Origin: an uncultured Ruminococcus sp.
GTDB taxonomy: Bacteria; Bacillota; Clostridia; Oscillospirales; Ruminococcaceae
DNA: 6,865 nt
Assembly: GCA_947177345.1 (NCBI GenBank)
Contig: CAMWUB010000075.1
Span: 1-6,865, forward strand
Direction of reading: 5' to 3'
Shown here: positions 1 to 5,945 of the stretch, piece by piece
Position numbering within the stretch: position 1 is the first letter of the stretch
Layout of the letters: every line of letters starts with the position of its first letter
Made by a program: the position numbers and the translations under genes
Notes under the pieces: generated by a model
Databases searched by the model: none
Seen by the model: the letters and a program-made list of their open reading frames with translations, nothing else
What the model was told of the DNA's origin: nothing

Positions 1-129
1 CAGATAGGCGTTACAGAACTTGTATTCGCATTGCATGAACGTAACTGTAAATTGTTTACAGTTTCTGAACGTGATGAATCACTTGAAAGTTACTTTATTA
101 ACCTGATTGGAGGCGGTAAACATGAATAA
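1..129 (+). CDS. ABC transporter ATP-binding protein, C-terminal fragment (5' truncated by window)
   Basis: The frame starting at base 1 is open for 42 codons and stops at TAA 127-129. The fragment ends SLESYFINLIGGGKHE. Short ABC ATPases that serve ABC-2 type exporters commonly end in a similar way, with a hydrophobic helix after 'SLE' followed by a short polar tail. None of the Walker A, signature or Walker B motifs is inside the window, so the call depends on the tail and on the next gene, a permease that starts inside this gene's stop region (ATGAATAA, 8-nt overlap). Such overlap implies translational coupling of ATPase and permease, which would form one complex at the cytoplasmic membrane. 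The substrate is unknown. Moderate confidence. Confidence 0.6.
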   Translation, partial: QIGVTELVFALHERNCKLFTVSERDESLESYFINLIGGGKHE

Positions 130-982
130 ACTTATTTCCGCAAATTTTTCAAGACTTTTCAGAAGCGGTATCTTTAAACTTTATATGCTGTTTTCCGGTG
201 GTCTCAGTCTGTTCATCATAATCATGCGTTATATAGATGTAAAAAATAATCTTAAATATTACAAGGAATTACCTGCTGAATACTCCTCTATGGACGACTT
301 GATGTTTGTAGGTATGCTATATCTTTTGTTTGCCGTTCCCGTGCTTGTCGGAAACTTTGTCGGCACGGAATACTCTGACGGCACTATAAGAAATAAATTA
401 ATCATAGGACACAAAAGAAGTGATATATATTTTGCAAATCTGATAGTATGTTCAGCAGGTGTACTTATTGGTGTTATTCTGCATATTCTTATAAACTGTA
501 CGGTAGGTAAGGCTTTATGTGGTATAGAAGTACTTACTTTAAAGAAAATTACTGAAATTACTTTATTTATGTTAATAGCATTTATATCAATAACGGCTTT
601 TATGATTATGCTGACAATGTTTGTCAACAGCAAAGCCGGAGCATCTGTAGCAGTTCTGATATTAATAATGATAATGTTTGTTGCAACAATCACAATTGAG
701 TCAAGGCTTCATGCTCCTGAATACTATGATTCATTTTCTTATGTAGACGAAGAAACAGGTGAAATAGTTGAAATTCCTGAAGAAAAAAATCCTAATTATC
801 TTACAGGAACAAAAAGAAAAGTTTATCAGGCTATTTATGATGTTATACCAGTATCACATATTTATGAATCAGCTATGGCAAGTACCAAAAATGCCGGAAA
901 GTTCGCCGGTTATGACGGAATAATTCTTGTAGTAACAACCGCTCTGGGAATAATTCTTTTCCGGAAAAAAGATTTGAAGTGA
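122..982 (+). CDS. ABC-2 type transporter permease
   Basis: This 286-aa integral membrane protein is probably the membrane half of an export-type ABC transporter whose ATPase ends just upstream. About six hydrophobic segments are visible: residues ~19-37, 60-80, 103-127, 143-168, 172-192 and 263-281. A large polar loop (~193-262) lies before the last one, and the protein ends in a basic tail (RKKDLK). The segment NFVGTEYSDGTIRNKL (78-93) followed by a basic stretch is typical of ABC-2 permeases and probably forms the coupling element after TM2. ATG 122 is preferred because GGAGG at 109-113 sits 8 nt upstream. The in-frame TTG at 107 would place the start on the Shine-Dalgarno itself. The histidine kinase follows after 14 nt, so the three genes look like one operon of the kind used to sense and export peptides, antibiotics or envelope-active compounds. 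The actual substrate cannot be read from the sequence. Confidence 0.85.
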   Translation: MNKLISANFSRLFRSGIFKLYMLFSGGLSLFIIIMRYIDVKNNLKYYKELPAEYSSMDDLMFVGMLYLLFAVPVLVGNFVGTEYSDGTIRNKLIIGHKRSDIYFANLIVCSAGVLIGVILHILINCTVGKALCGIEVLTLKKITEITLFMLIAFISITAFMIMLTMFVNSKAGASVAVLILIMIMFVATITIESRLHAPEYYDSFSYVDEETGEIVEIPEEKNPNYLTGTKRKVYQAIYDVIPVSHIYESAMASTKNAGKFAGYDGIILVVTTALGIILFRKKDLK

Positions 983-996
983 TGAGGTGAATTAAA

Positions 997-1869
997 GTGC
1001 TGTTGTTTCTGGTATGCATTCTGAGTGTTATAACAGTTTTACTTGCAATAAAACTTTATTTTATAAAGAAGTCTGCACAGGAGATACAGAAAAGGCTTTC
1101 CGACGTACTGAACACCAGCACTAATATATTGATTGATATATCCTCACGTGATAAGGATATGTGCAGACTTGCCGACAGTCTGAACATACAGTTGAAAGAA
1201 TTACGGAAAAAGCGTCATATTTACGAACATGGCGACCGTGAACTAAAAGAGGCGATAACTAATATATCCCACGATTTGAGAACTCCGCTGACTTCAATAA
1301 TAGGTTATCTCGATTTACTGGAAAATATCAGCGATAATGAAGAAATATCATATTATACCGCTATGATTCGCAACCGTACAGACGTTATGAAACAACTGAC
1401 TGAAGAACTTTTCAGATATTCCCTTATAATATCCGTAAATGAAACAAGTTCCGAAAAGCTCTGTATAAATGATGTCCTTGCGGAAACCCTCGCCGGATTC
1501 TATGGGGTTATAACACAATCGGGAATAACTCCGGATATAGATATTTCTGAAATAAGAACTGAAAATAATCTGGATAAATCCGCATTATCAAGAATTTTTT
1601 CCAATATCATAACCAACGCCCTTAAATACAGTGACGGTGATTTTCACGTTCGGCTTTCCGATGACGGTTCAATAACTTTTTCAAACTCCGCAGTCAGTCT
1701 GACACCCATAGATGTGGAAAAACTTTTTGACCGTTTCTATACCGTCGGAAATGCTGGTAATTCCACAGGTCTCGGACTTTCAATAGCTAAGATTCTCACT
1801 AAAAGAATGGGCGGTGAAATCTTTGCGGAATCTGTTGACGGTAATCTTTTTATAAAACTTCATTTCTGA
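997..1869 (+). CDS. Sensor histidine kinase, short N-terminal sensor
   Basis: This 290-aa two-component kinase has one N-terminal membrane segment (residues ~1-23) and then a helical linker (~24-85) with no recognisable extracellular sensor. The HisKA box is ITNISHDLRTPLTS, with phospho-acceptor H92. The HATPase_c part carries the N box (RIFSNIITNALKYS, N203/N207), an F box (LFDRFY, 243-248) and a G2 box (STGLGLSIAK, 256-265). The usual DxGxG (G1) motif is replaced by ITFSNSA (226-232), a degenerate form seen in several Firmicute kinases linked to ABC transporters. The start is GTG 997, with GAGGTGA at 984-990 as the ribosome binding site 6 nt upstream. It is the last gene before a strong terminator. 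It presumably phosphorylates a response regulator encoded upstream of the window, and because it has little outside the membrane it may sense through the neighbouring transporter. The kinase call is firm; the signal is inferred. Confidence 0.92.
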   Translation: MLLFLVCILSVITVLLAIKLYFIKKSAQEIQKRLSDVLNTSTNILIDISSRDKDMCRLADSLNIQLKELRKKRHIYEHGDRELKEAITNISHDLRTPLTSIIGYLDLLENISDNEEISYYTAMIRNRTDVMKQLTEELFRYSLIISVNETSSEKLCINDVLAETLAGFYGVITQSGITPDIDISEIRTENNLDKSALSRIFSNIITNALKYSDGDFHVRLSDDGSITFSNSAVSLTPIDVEKLFDRFYTVGNAGNSTGLGLSIAKILTKRMGGEIFAESVDGNLFIKLHF

Positions 1870-1876
1870 AATATAT

Positions 1877-1911
1877 GTTTCCATGTCTTAAAGGATATGG
1901 AAACTTTTTTT
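1877..1911 (+). terminator. Rho-independent terminator after the kinase gene
   Basis: GTTTCCATGTC (1877-1887) pairs with GATATGGAAAC (1894-1904), giving an 11-bp stem with one G-U pair and a 6-nt loop. Seven T residues follow (1905-1911). It lies 7 nt after the kinase stop codon and closes the ABC/kinase operon. Confidence 0.88.
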
Positions 1912-1918
1912 ATTATAT

Positions 1919-1959
1919 AAAACAGTTCCAGAATATCAGGAATAAAAATGAACTGTTTT
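1919..1959. repeat. 10-bp perfect inverted repeat upstream of a promoter
   Basis: AAAACAGTTC (1919-1928) is the exact reverse complement of GAACTGTTTT (1950-1959), with a 21-nt spacer. The right arm ends 3 nt before the -35 box at 1963. It could be an operator for the next gene or, less likely, a weak second terminator, since only four T follow the stem. Confidence 0.6.
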
Positions 1960-1962
1960 CGA

Positions 1963-1994
1963 TTGACAGGAAGCCGGTATTATGATAGTATAAT
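1963..1994 (+). promoter_or_regulatory. Promoter of the 397-aa hypothetical gene
   Basis: A perfect -35 (TTGACA, 1963-1968) is followed at 17-bp spacing by TAGTAT (1986-1991). A better TATAAT (1989-1994) sits at 20-bp spacing. Transcription would start near 1998-2001, immediately before the AAGGAG at 2001-2006. A start here excludes ATG 1948 as the translation start. Confidence 0.72.
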
Positions 1995-2016
1995 TATTGA
2001 AAGGAGTGTTATTATT

Positions 2017-3210
2017 TTGAATGAATATGAAGAGATACAACGCTGGCTTGACTATGAAGCAGATAATTATGTTTCAACAGAAGAACTTTTAAAACAATAC
2101 GGTCTTGATATGAAAAATGCTTCTGAGCAGGCGGATATTTACAAAGAAAAATTTTTTACTTTTTTACGGAAGTATAAAATATCATGTGATAATATCAACG
2201 TAATTACAGCTCAGATTGACAGGCTTTCATGTAATAAGCAGAATGAGGAGGTTTTATTTTTATATACGGCTCTTGTTACTGAAAAAGGTCTGTTATTCGG
2301 GGATATAGATAACGAGGAACAGAAAGTATTATTATGGCTGGAACAGTCTGAAAAGGCGGAAAAGTTTTCAGAAGCCATAAGAATGGAAAAAATTTATGAA
2401 TCACGTCTTGAAAAGCTGTCCGGATTTCAGGAAATTAAAGTTTCTGAAAAAACAGATATAGAAGAACAAACGCTCTTATATCGTATGATTTTACAGCATG
2501 GTTTTCTATACAAGGGAAGAAGTAATTTATTTCTTGAGAATATCGGAGAACTTGTCCGGAAAGTAAATTCAAATCCGGAACTTAAAGCCATAAAGCCTTA
2601 TGTATATAGCACTGTTCTTAGCAGAAAACACAATCTTATGATGAAAAGAAAAAATTATAGTCCTAATTTTGCGAATATCTTTGAAAAGACAGTTTACAGA
2701 ATAAATAAGGATAACGGCAAGAATTTTGCTATGTATCAGTCATATATTGAATTATATGAACAGCTCCGGCGGTACTATGAAGATGAATGTGATATAAAAT
2801 TTTCAGATTACTGTTTTTCACATCTCAGTAATCTCAGTGAATGGTACTATGAAAACTGTGAACCTAATGAAGAAATTCCCATGACACCGGAGCGTATGGC
2901 AAAACAGTATACGGGAAGTATTCAGTTTGAAATTCCTGAAGATATAGATGACAAAACATCTTTACTTGAAATTGCATATATGAACATTCTGATAAATGAA
3001 ACCGACTGGCTTGACATGATAAAAGCGGTTCAGGAGGGTGCGGATATTTCAGATTACTGCGAAAAACTTTATCAGCTTGCAGGCGGTAACAAAATATGCA
3101 GAAATAAAAAACTTGCTTTTCAATATGCAAGGTTACATCTTAATATTTTCATGGAAGAAATAAATCGCCGTATTCTTATGAATGTATATAAAAACTTTCT
3201 GCCTGAATAA
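2017..3210 (+). CDS. Hypothetical helical cytosolic protein, family not recognised
   Basis: I do not recognise this 397-aa protein. It has no signal peptide and no membrane segment. It is rich in E, K, N and Y and looks almost entirely alpha-helical, with aromatic/charged stretches such as YEQLRRYYEDE and LSEWYYENCE in the middle and a basic helix near the C-terminus. There is no obvious enzyme motif. Helical-repeat or scaffold folds are possible but I cannot name one. The start is TTG 2017, which follows AAGGAG (2001-2006) by 10 nt. The longer reading from ATG 1948 would begin upstream of the -35 box and has no ribosome binding site. The gene stands alone, with its own promoter, between two terminators, and converges on the aldo/keto reductase operon. 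Codon usage resembles its neighbours, so there is no sign of recent transfer. The gene call is confident; function is unknown. Confidence 0.85.
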   Translation: MNEYEEIQRWLDYEADNYVSTEELLKQYGLDMKNASEQADIYKEKFFTFLRKYKISCDNINVITAQIDRLSCNKQNEEVLFLYTALVTEKGLLFGDIDNEEQKVLLWLEQSEKAEKFSEAIRMEKIYESRLEKLSGFQEIKVSEKTDIEEQTLLYRMILQHGFLYKGRSNLFLENIGELVRKVNSNPELKAIKPYVYSTVLSRKHNLMMKRKNYSPNFANIFEKTVYRINKDNGKNFAMYQSYIELYEQLRRYYEDECDIKFSDYCFSHLSNLSEWYYENCEPNEEIPMTPERMAKQYTGSIQFEIPEDIDDKTSLLEIAYMNILINETDWLDMIKAVQEGADISDYCEKLYQLAGGNKICRNKKLAFQYARLHLNIFMEEINRRILMNVYKNFLPE

Positions 3211-3211
3211 A

Positions 3212-3239
3212 AATGACAGCTTTTTTTAAAGCTGTCATT
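3212..3239. terminator. Bidirectional terminator between convergent genes
   Basis: AATGACAGC (3212-3220) pairs perfectly with GCTGTCATT (3231-3239). The T-run and AAA inside extend the stem to about 12 bp with a 4-nt loop. It starts one base after the + strand stop codon and lies about 20 nt beyond the - strand stop at 3259. Read on the - strand, the stem is followed by a T-rich run (TTTATTC); on the + strand the following sequence is AT-rich without a pure T tract. It probably serves both genes. Confidence 0.8.
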
Positions 3240-3258
3240 ATAATTAATAATTATTTTA

Positions 3259-3678
3259 TTATTTTTTTAAATTCTTAAGAGTTTCACGGATAGTAACAAG
3301 TGCCTGATGAGGTTCAGTTATTCCTGAAACTGCCGTTTCAATCGGACAGAATCCGGTATTATCACGGTTTCGTATAGCCTCCGTAAGTGTTCCGTAAGTT
3401 ACCGGAATATCATTATTTTCAAGTATTTCAATAGCAGGTCTGCTTATAACGTCCGTATATATCTCACGGACACCAATGAGTACATAAAGAAATGATGCTC
3501 CTTTTCCTATAACCTTATCTGCTACTGAAAATTCATGGAGATTCTTTCCGGTATCAAGCCATTCAAGCAACGGTGCTACACCACGTTTATTACTTGTCAG
3601 TGTTTCGGTATCGCTACAGCATACGCACGTGAAATCATTACTTTTAAGAATGTTTTCCGCACGTTTCAGATTATTCAT
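3259..3678 (-). CDS. DUF1893 family protein (deaminase-like fold)
   Basis: This 139-aa soluble protein matches the DUF1893 pattern as I remember it. Residues 30-39 carry NKRGVAPLLE, residues 53-66 ADKVIGKGASFLYV, residues 78-98 a stretch with ISRPAIEILE and then IPVTYGTL, and 102-115 IRNRDNTGFCPIET. The conserved positions D54, K55, C111, P112 and E114 are all present. The family (a structural member is Thermotoga TM1506) has a cytidine-deaminase-like fold, but the usual zinc HxE/PCxxC signature is not visible here, so deaminase activity should not be assumed. ATG 3678 overlaps the stop of the upstream membrane-protein gene by 8 nt (ATGAATAA), and AAGAGG at 3685-3690 is the ribosome binding site. 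It is the last gene of the operon. Coupled translation with an S-component-like protein suggests a role in handling the imported compound, which is an inference. Confidence 0.85.
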   Translation of the reverse strand: MNNLKRAENILKSNDFTCVCCSDTETLTSNKRGVAPLLEWLDTGKNLHEFSVADKVIGKGASFLYVLIGVREIYTDVISRPAIEILENNDIPVTYGTLTEAIRNRDNTGFCPIETAVSGITEPHQALVTIRETLKNLKK

Positions 3679-4225
3679 TGTCAGCCTCTTTTAATCTGTA
3701 TACGGCAAGCGGAATGATAGTAAGTTGAAGAATAATTCCGAAAAGTCCGGCAGTTATGCTTGTAAGAATGACAGCCGGATTTACCTGACTTCCGAAAGCA
3801 TAGAATCCAACGGCAATAGCACCTGCTCTTACAAGTCTGCCTGCAATCTGTGTTATGAGAACTTTAGCAATAACCGGAAGTTTCACGTTTCTGAGAAGTC
3901 CGGAGCATATTCCGTATGCACAGAGTTCAATCATCATGAACGGAAGCATTACACTTGACGGCATACCGGTAAGTGCAAAGCTGATAAGCGGACTTAACAA
4001 ACCGGCGATTCCTGCTGAATAAGAACCTGTAAGAAGTCCGAAAAGAATTATCGGCATATGCATAGGCAGAAAAATTTCGCCGAGTGAAGTTCCCATACCT
4101 GAAACTGCTCCGATTACGTGGACTATCTGCGGAAGTGCTACCGCTGAAATGAGTGCAATCAATGCCCCGATAGTCTGTGTTTTTACCGAAAGACGTGGTT
4201 TTTCAATTACATTTGAAGTTGTCAT
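3671..4225 (-). CDS. ECF-type transporter S component-like membrane protein
   Basis: This 184-aa integral membrane protein has five or six hydrophobic segments: ~16-40, 50-68, 70-88, 92-111, 118-145 and 150-176. The block GEIFLPMHMPIILFGLLTG (49-67), followed by GLLSPLISFALTGMP (75-89) and a stretch with MMIELCAYG (97-105), resembles substrate-binding S components of energy-coupling factor transporters (broad ECF_trnsprt family). These bind a vitamin or other micronutrient and share a common AAT module, which is not encoded in this window. The size is typical of S components. The start is ATG 4225 with AAGGAG at 4235-4240; this site overlaps the stop codon of the aldo/keto reductase, from which it is separated by 14 nt. 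No riboswitch-like leader is seen ahead of the operon that would identify the ligand. Family call fairly sure, substrate unknown. Confidence 0.8.
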   Translation of the reverse strand: MTTSNVIEKPRLSVKTQTIGALIALISAVALPQIVHVIGAVSGMGTSLGEIFLPMHMPIILFGLLTGSYSAGIAGLLSPLISFALTGMPSSVMLPFMMIELCAYGICSGLLRNVKLPVIAKVLITQIAGRLVRAGAIAVGFYAFGSQVNPAVILTSITAGLFGIILQLTIIPLAVYRLKEADNE

Positions 4226-4239
4226 AAAAAAATACTCCT

Positions 4240-5373
4240 TTACATATTAATCATTTCAGAAAATTCATGTATAGCGGTTGAAATTTCAATCTGTTGCGGA
4301 CAGACATTCTCACAGCTCTTACAGCTGATACAGTTAGCAGGACGTTTATTTTCCGGCATACTTCCGACTGCCATAGGTGCAAGGAATCCGCCACCTGTAA
4401 TTTTATGTTCGTTATATAGTGCGATAAGCTCCGGAATCGGCAGGCTTTGCGGACAGTGACTGGTACAGTAATGACAGGCTGTACACGGCAGACCACCTTT
4501 TTTTACTTCCTCGTCGGAAAGTTCAATGATACGGTTAAATTCCGTGCTGTCAAGCGGTTTATCCTCGTTCCATATTGAAATGTTTTCTTTAAGCTGTTCC
4601 ATATCTGACATACCGGAAAGAACTACGGTCACGCCCTTAATAGACTGTAAAAATCTGAAAGCCCATGATACAATACTTTCGTCCGGACGCATTTTTTTAA
4701 GTTCGTTTGCCATATCTTCAGGTGCGGAGGCGAGTTTTCCGCCACGTACCGGCTCCATAACCCATACCGGTATATTATACTTCTGAATCAGTTCAACTTT
4801 TTCTTTGGCGTTCTGAAAATGCCAGTCCATGTAATTGACCTGCAACTGACAAAATTCCATGTATTCGCCGTAAGCGTCAAGGAAACGCTGAATGACATTC
4901 AGGTCACCATGTGCGGAAAATCCAAGATGTTTTATTCTGCCATTTTTTTTCTGTTCTGTAAGATATTCAGATATATGGAACTTCGGATTAAGATAATCGT
5001 CTATATTGCCCTCATATACGTTATGAATCAGGTAAAAATCAAAATAAGAAGTCTGGCATTTCTTAAGTTGTTCCTCGAAAATTTCCTTTACCTTAGGCAT
5101 ATTTGAATTATCGTACCCAGGGAACTTTGAAGCAAGGTAATAACTTTCACGTGGATAACGTGTAAGTAATTTACCGGCTATAAGTTCAGAGTTTCCGCTA
5201 TGATAACCCCATGCAGTATCATAATAATTTATACCGTTTTTCATAGCATAGTCAATCATTTCAGCAGATTTAGCTTCGTCAATGCGTGCGTCGTCGCCGT
5301 CGATTACGGGAAGTCTCATCATGCCGAGACCGAGACCGGAAAGTTTAATATCCTGAAAATCTCTGTAAATCAT
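4240..5373 (-). CDS. Aldo/keto reductase with C-terminal 4Fe-4S dicluster domain
   Basis: This 377-aa cytosolic oxidoreductase has an aldo/keto reductase barrel at residues ~1-285, with the catalytic tetrad apparently intact: D52 (NYYDTAWGYH), Y57, K83 (ASKFP) and H117 (LIHN). The C-terminal region carries two ferredoxin-like clusters, CTACHYCTSHCP (C297, C300, C303, C307) and CISCKSCENVCP (C348, C351, C354, C358). This architecture is common in anaerobic Clostridia, often annotated as a 4Fe-4S aldo/keto reductase; it presumably links carbonyl reduction or oxidation to ferredoxin-type electron carriers. ATG 5373 is chosen because AAAGGAGG (5381-5388) lies 7 nt upstream. A 20-residue longer reading exists, but it would start at the promoter. 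It is the first gene of a three-gene operon with an S-component-like protein and DUF1893. The substrate is unknown. Confidence 0.92.
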   Translation of the reverse strand: MIYRDFQDIKLSGLGLGMMRLPVIDGDDARIDEAKSAEMIDYAMKNGINYYDTAWGYHSGNSELIAGKLLTRYPRESYYLASKFPGYDNSNMPKVKEIFEEQLKKCQTSYFDFYLIHNVYEGNIDDYLNPKFHISEYLTEQKKNGRIKHLGFSAHGDLNVIQRFLDAYGEYMEFCQLQVNYMDWHFQNAKEKVELIQKYNIPVWVMEPVRGGKLASAPEDMANELKKMRPDESIVSWAFRFLQSIKGVTVVLSGMSDMEQLKENISIWNEDKPLDSTEFNRIIELSDEEVKKGGLPCTACHYCTSHCPQSLPIPELIALYNEHKITGGGFLAPMAVGSMPENKRPANCISCKSCENVCPQQIEISTAIHEFSEMINM

Positions 5374-5404
5374 TTTATTTCCTCCTTTGAAAAATATCAT
5401 CTTT

Positions 5405-5433
5405 ATTATAGCATAATGTATAATGAAAGTCAA
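5405..5433 (-). promoter_or_regulatory. Promoter of the aldo/keto reductase operon
   Basis: On the - strand, TTGACT (5433-5428) and a perfect TATAAT (5410-5405) are separated by exactly 17 bp. The predicted start near 5398 gives a leader of about 25 nt, with AAAGGAGG at 5388-5381 and ATG at 5373. The leader is too short for a riboswitch. Confidence 0.85.
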
Positions 5434-5511
5434 CCGTTTTATAAAAAATTTATATGATTATTACGGAAAATTCCGGATTCAAGATATTTTTGCATTATGC
5501 ACAAAAATATG

Positions 5512-5537
5512 ATTAGGTTTTGTATATAATGCCTAAT
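5512..5537. repeat. Inverted repeat in the divergent intergenic region
   Basis: ATTAGG (5512-5517) and CCTAAT (5532-5537) form a 6-bp perfect dyad with a 14-nt spacer. Flanking ACAAAA-like and TTTTGT-like bases extend it imperfectly. It lies 25 bp upstream of the -35 box of the XRE gene and could be an operator half-site pair. A TATAAT at 5525-5530 inside the spacer has no good -35 partner. Confidence 0.4.
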
Positions 5538-5547
5538 TTTGTTTTGT

Positions 5548-5590
5548 AGATGTAAAAATACTTGACATCTGTAAAATTATGACATATAAT
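5548..5590 (+). promoter_or_regulatory. Consensus promoter of the XRE gene with overlapping operator-like repeats
   Basis: TTGACA (5562-5567) and TATAAT (5585-5590) are both perfect consensus and exactly 17 bp apart. A dyad AGATGT (5548-5553) / ACATCT (5565-5570) overlaps the -35 box, and the hexamer TGACAT occurs twice (5563-5568 and 5580-5585), touching both boxes. Such a strong promoter covered by repeats, directly ahead of an XRE-type gene, suggests repression by the encoded protein; that part is inference. The predicted start near 5597 is followed by AAAGGAGG at 5601-5608. Confidence 0.85.
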
Positions 5591-5618
5591 AAAATCAATG
5601 AAAGGAGGATATTGAAAA

Positions 5619-5909
5619 ATGGATTTTTACAGCCAGCTAAGACAGCGTATGATTGATACTATGCAGATTTCTTTAAGACGTATACGTCAGGTTATCGGAC
5701 TGGGTGTACAGGAATTCAGCGACGTGGTAGGAATTACTAGACAGTCATTAAATAACCTCGAAAGCCTTAAGGTAAAAATGAGTGCTATACAATTCGTTGC
5801 AGTCTGTGCCGTGATAGACCACTTTGTTGAATCGCAACCGGAACTGATGTCAGTTATAATAAGTATTCTTAACTCTAACGATACATTATATGATAACTGC
5901 GTATATTAA
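5619..5909 (+). CDS. XRE-type helix-turn-helix protein, possibly the N-terminal part of a split gene
   Basis: This 96-aa DNA-binding protein has a helix-turn-helix spanning residues ~18-50: RRIRQVIGL, then VQEFSDVVG, a turn (IT) and the recognition helix RQSLNNLES (41-49). A further helix around AIQFVAVCAVIDHFV (56-70) packs as in Cro/CI-type folds. ATG 5619 follows AAAGGAGG (5601-5608) by 10 nt and a perfect promoter. A likely role is autoregulation of this locus and control of the following PIN-like genes. The TAA at 5907-5909 is the only stop between this frame and that of the next gene. The intervening codons read INSCESFLKKWF and run without a break into MCFPDNSKVV, which looks like ordinary coding sequence. 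The gene may therefore be truncated relative to its ancestor, or be the first half of an XRE-PIN fusion. The HTH call is firm; the boundary at the C-terminus is uncertain. Confidence 0.85.
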   Translation: MDFYSQLRQRMIDTMQISLRRIRQVIGLGVQEFSDVVGITRQSLNNLESLKVKMSAIQFVAVCAVIDHFVESQPELMSVIISILNSNDTLYDNCVY

Positions 5910-5945
5910 ATAAACTCCTGTGAATCATTTCTGAAAAAATGGTTT

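Noticed and set aside
107..121. TTG 107 as the permease start
   Set aside because: It overlaps the GGAGG that serves ATG 122; the ATG has correct spacing and gives the usual overlap with the ATPase gene.
259..693. Open frame on the - strand inside the permease gene
   Set aside because: It is a shadow of a hydrophobic coding region, with isoleucine-rich low-complexity product and no ribosome binding site. The same reasoning excludes - strand frames at 2864-3130 and 6065-6301 and + strand frames at 3535-3717, 3725-3958, 4526-4786, 4819-5106 and 5200-5457.
1948..2016. ATG 1948 as the start of the hypothetical protein
   Set aside because: It lies upstream of the -35/-10 elements, has no ribosome binding site and overlaps the inverted repeat; TTG 2017 follows a proper AAGGAG.
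5374..5433. 20-residue N-terminal extension of the aldo/keto reductase
   Set aside because: It would begin in the -35 box of the operon promoter; ATG 5373 has an ideal AAAGGAGG.
5464..5475. Short dyad CGGAA/TTCCG upstream of the reductase promoter
   Set aside because: The arms are only 5 bp, and TTCCGG/CCGGAA-like words are common throughout the coding regions here, so it is not distinctive.
5525..5530. Second TATAAT in the divergent intergenic region as a separate promoter
   Set aside because: No acceptable -35 hexamer occurs at 16-18 bp upstream, while the promoter at 5562-5590 is perfect.
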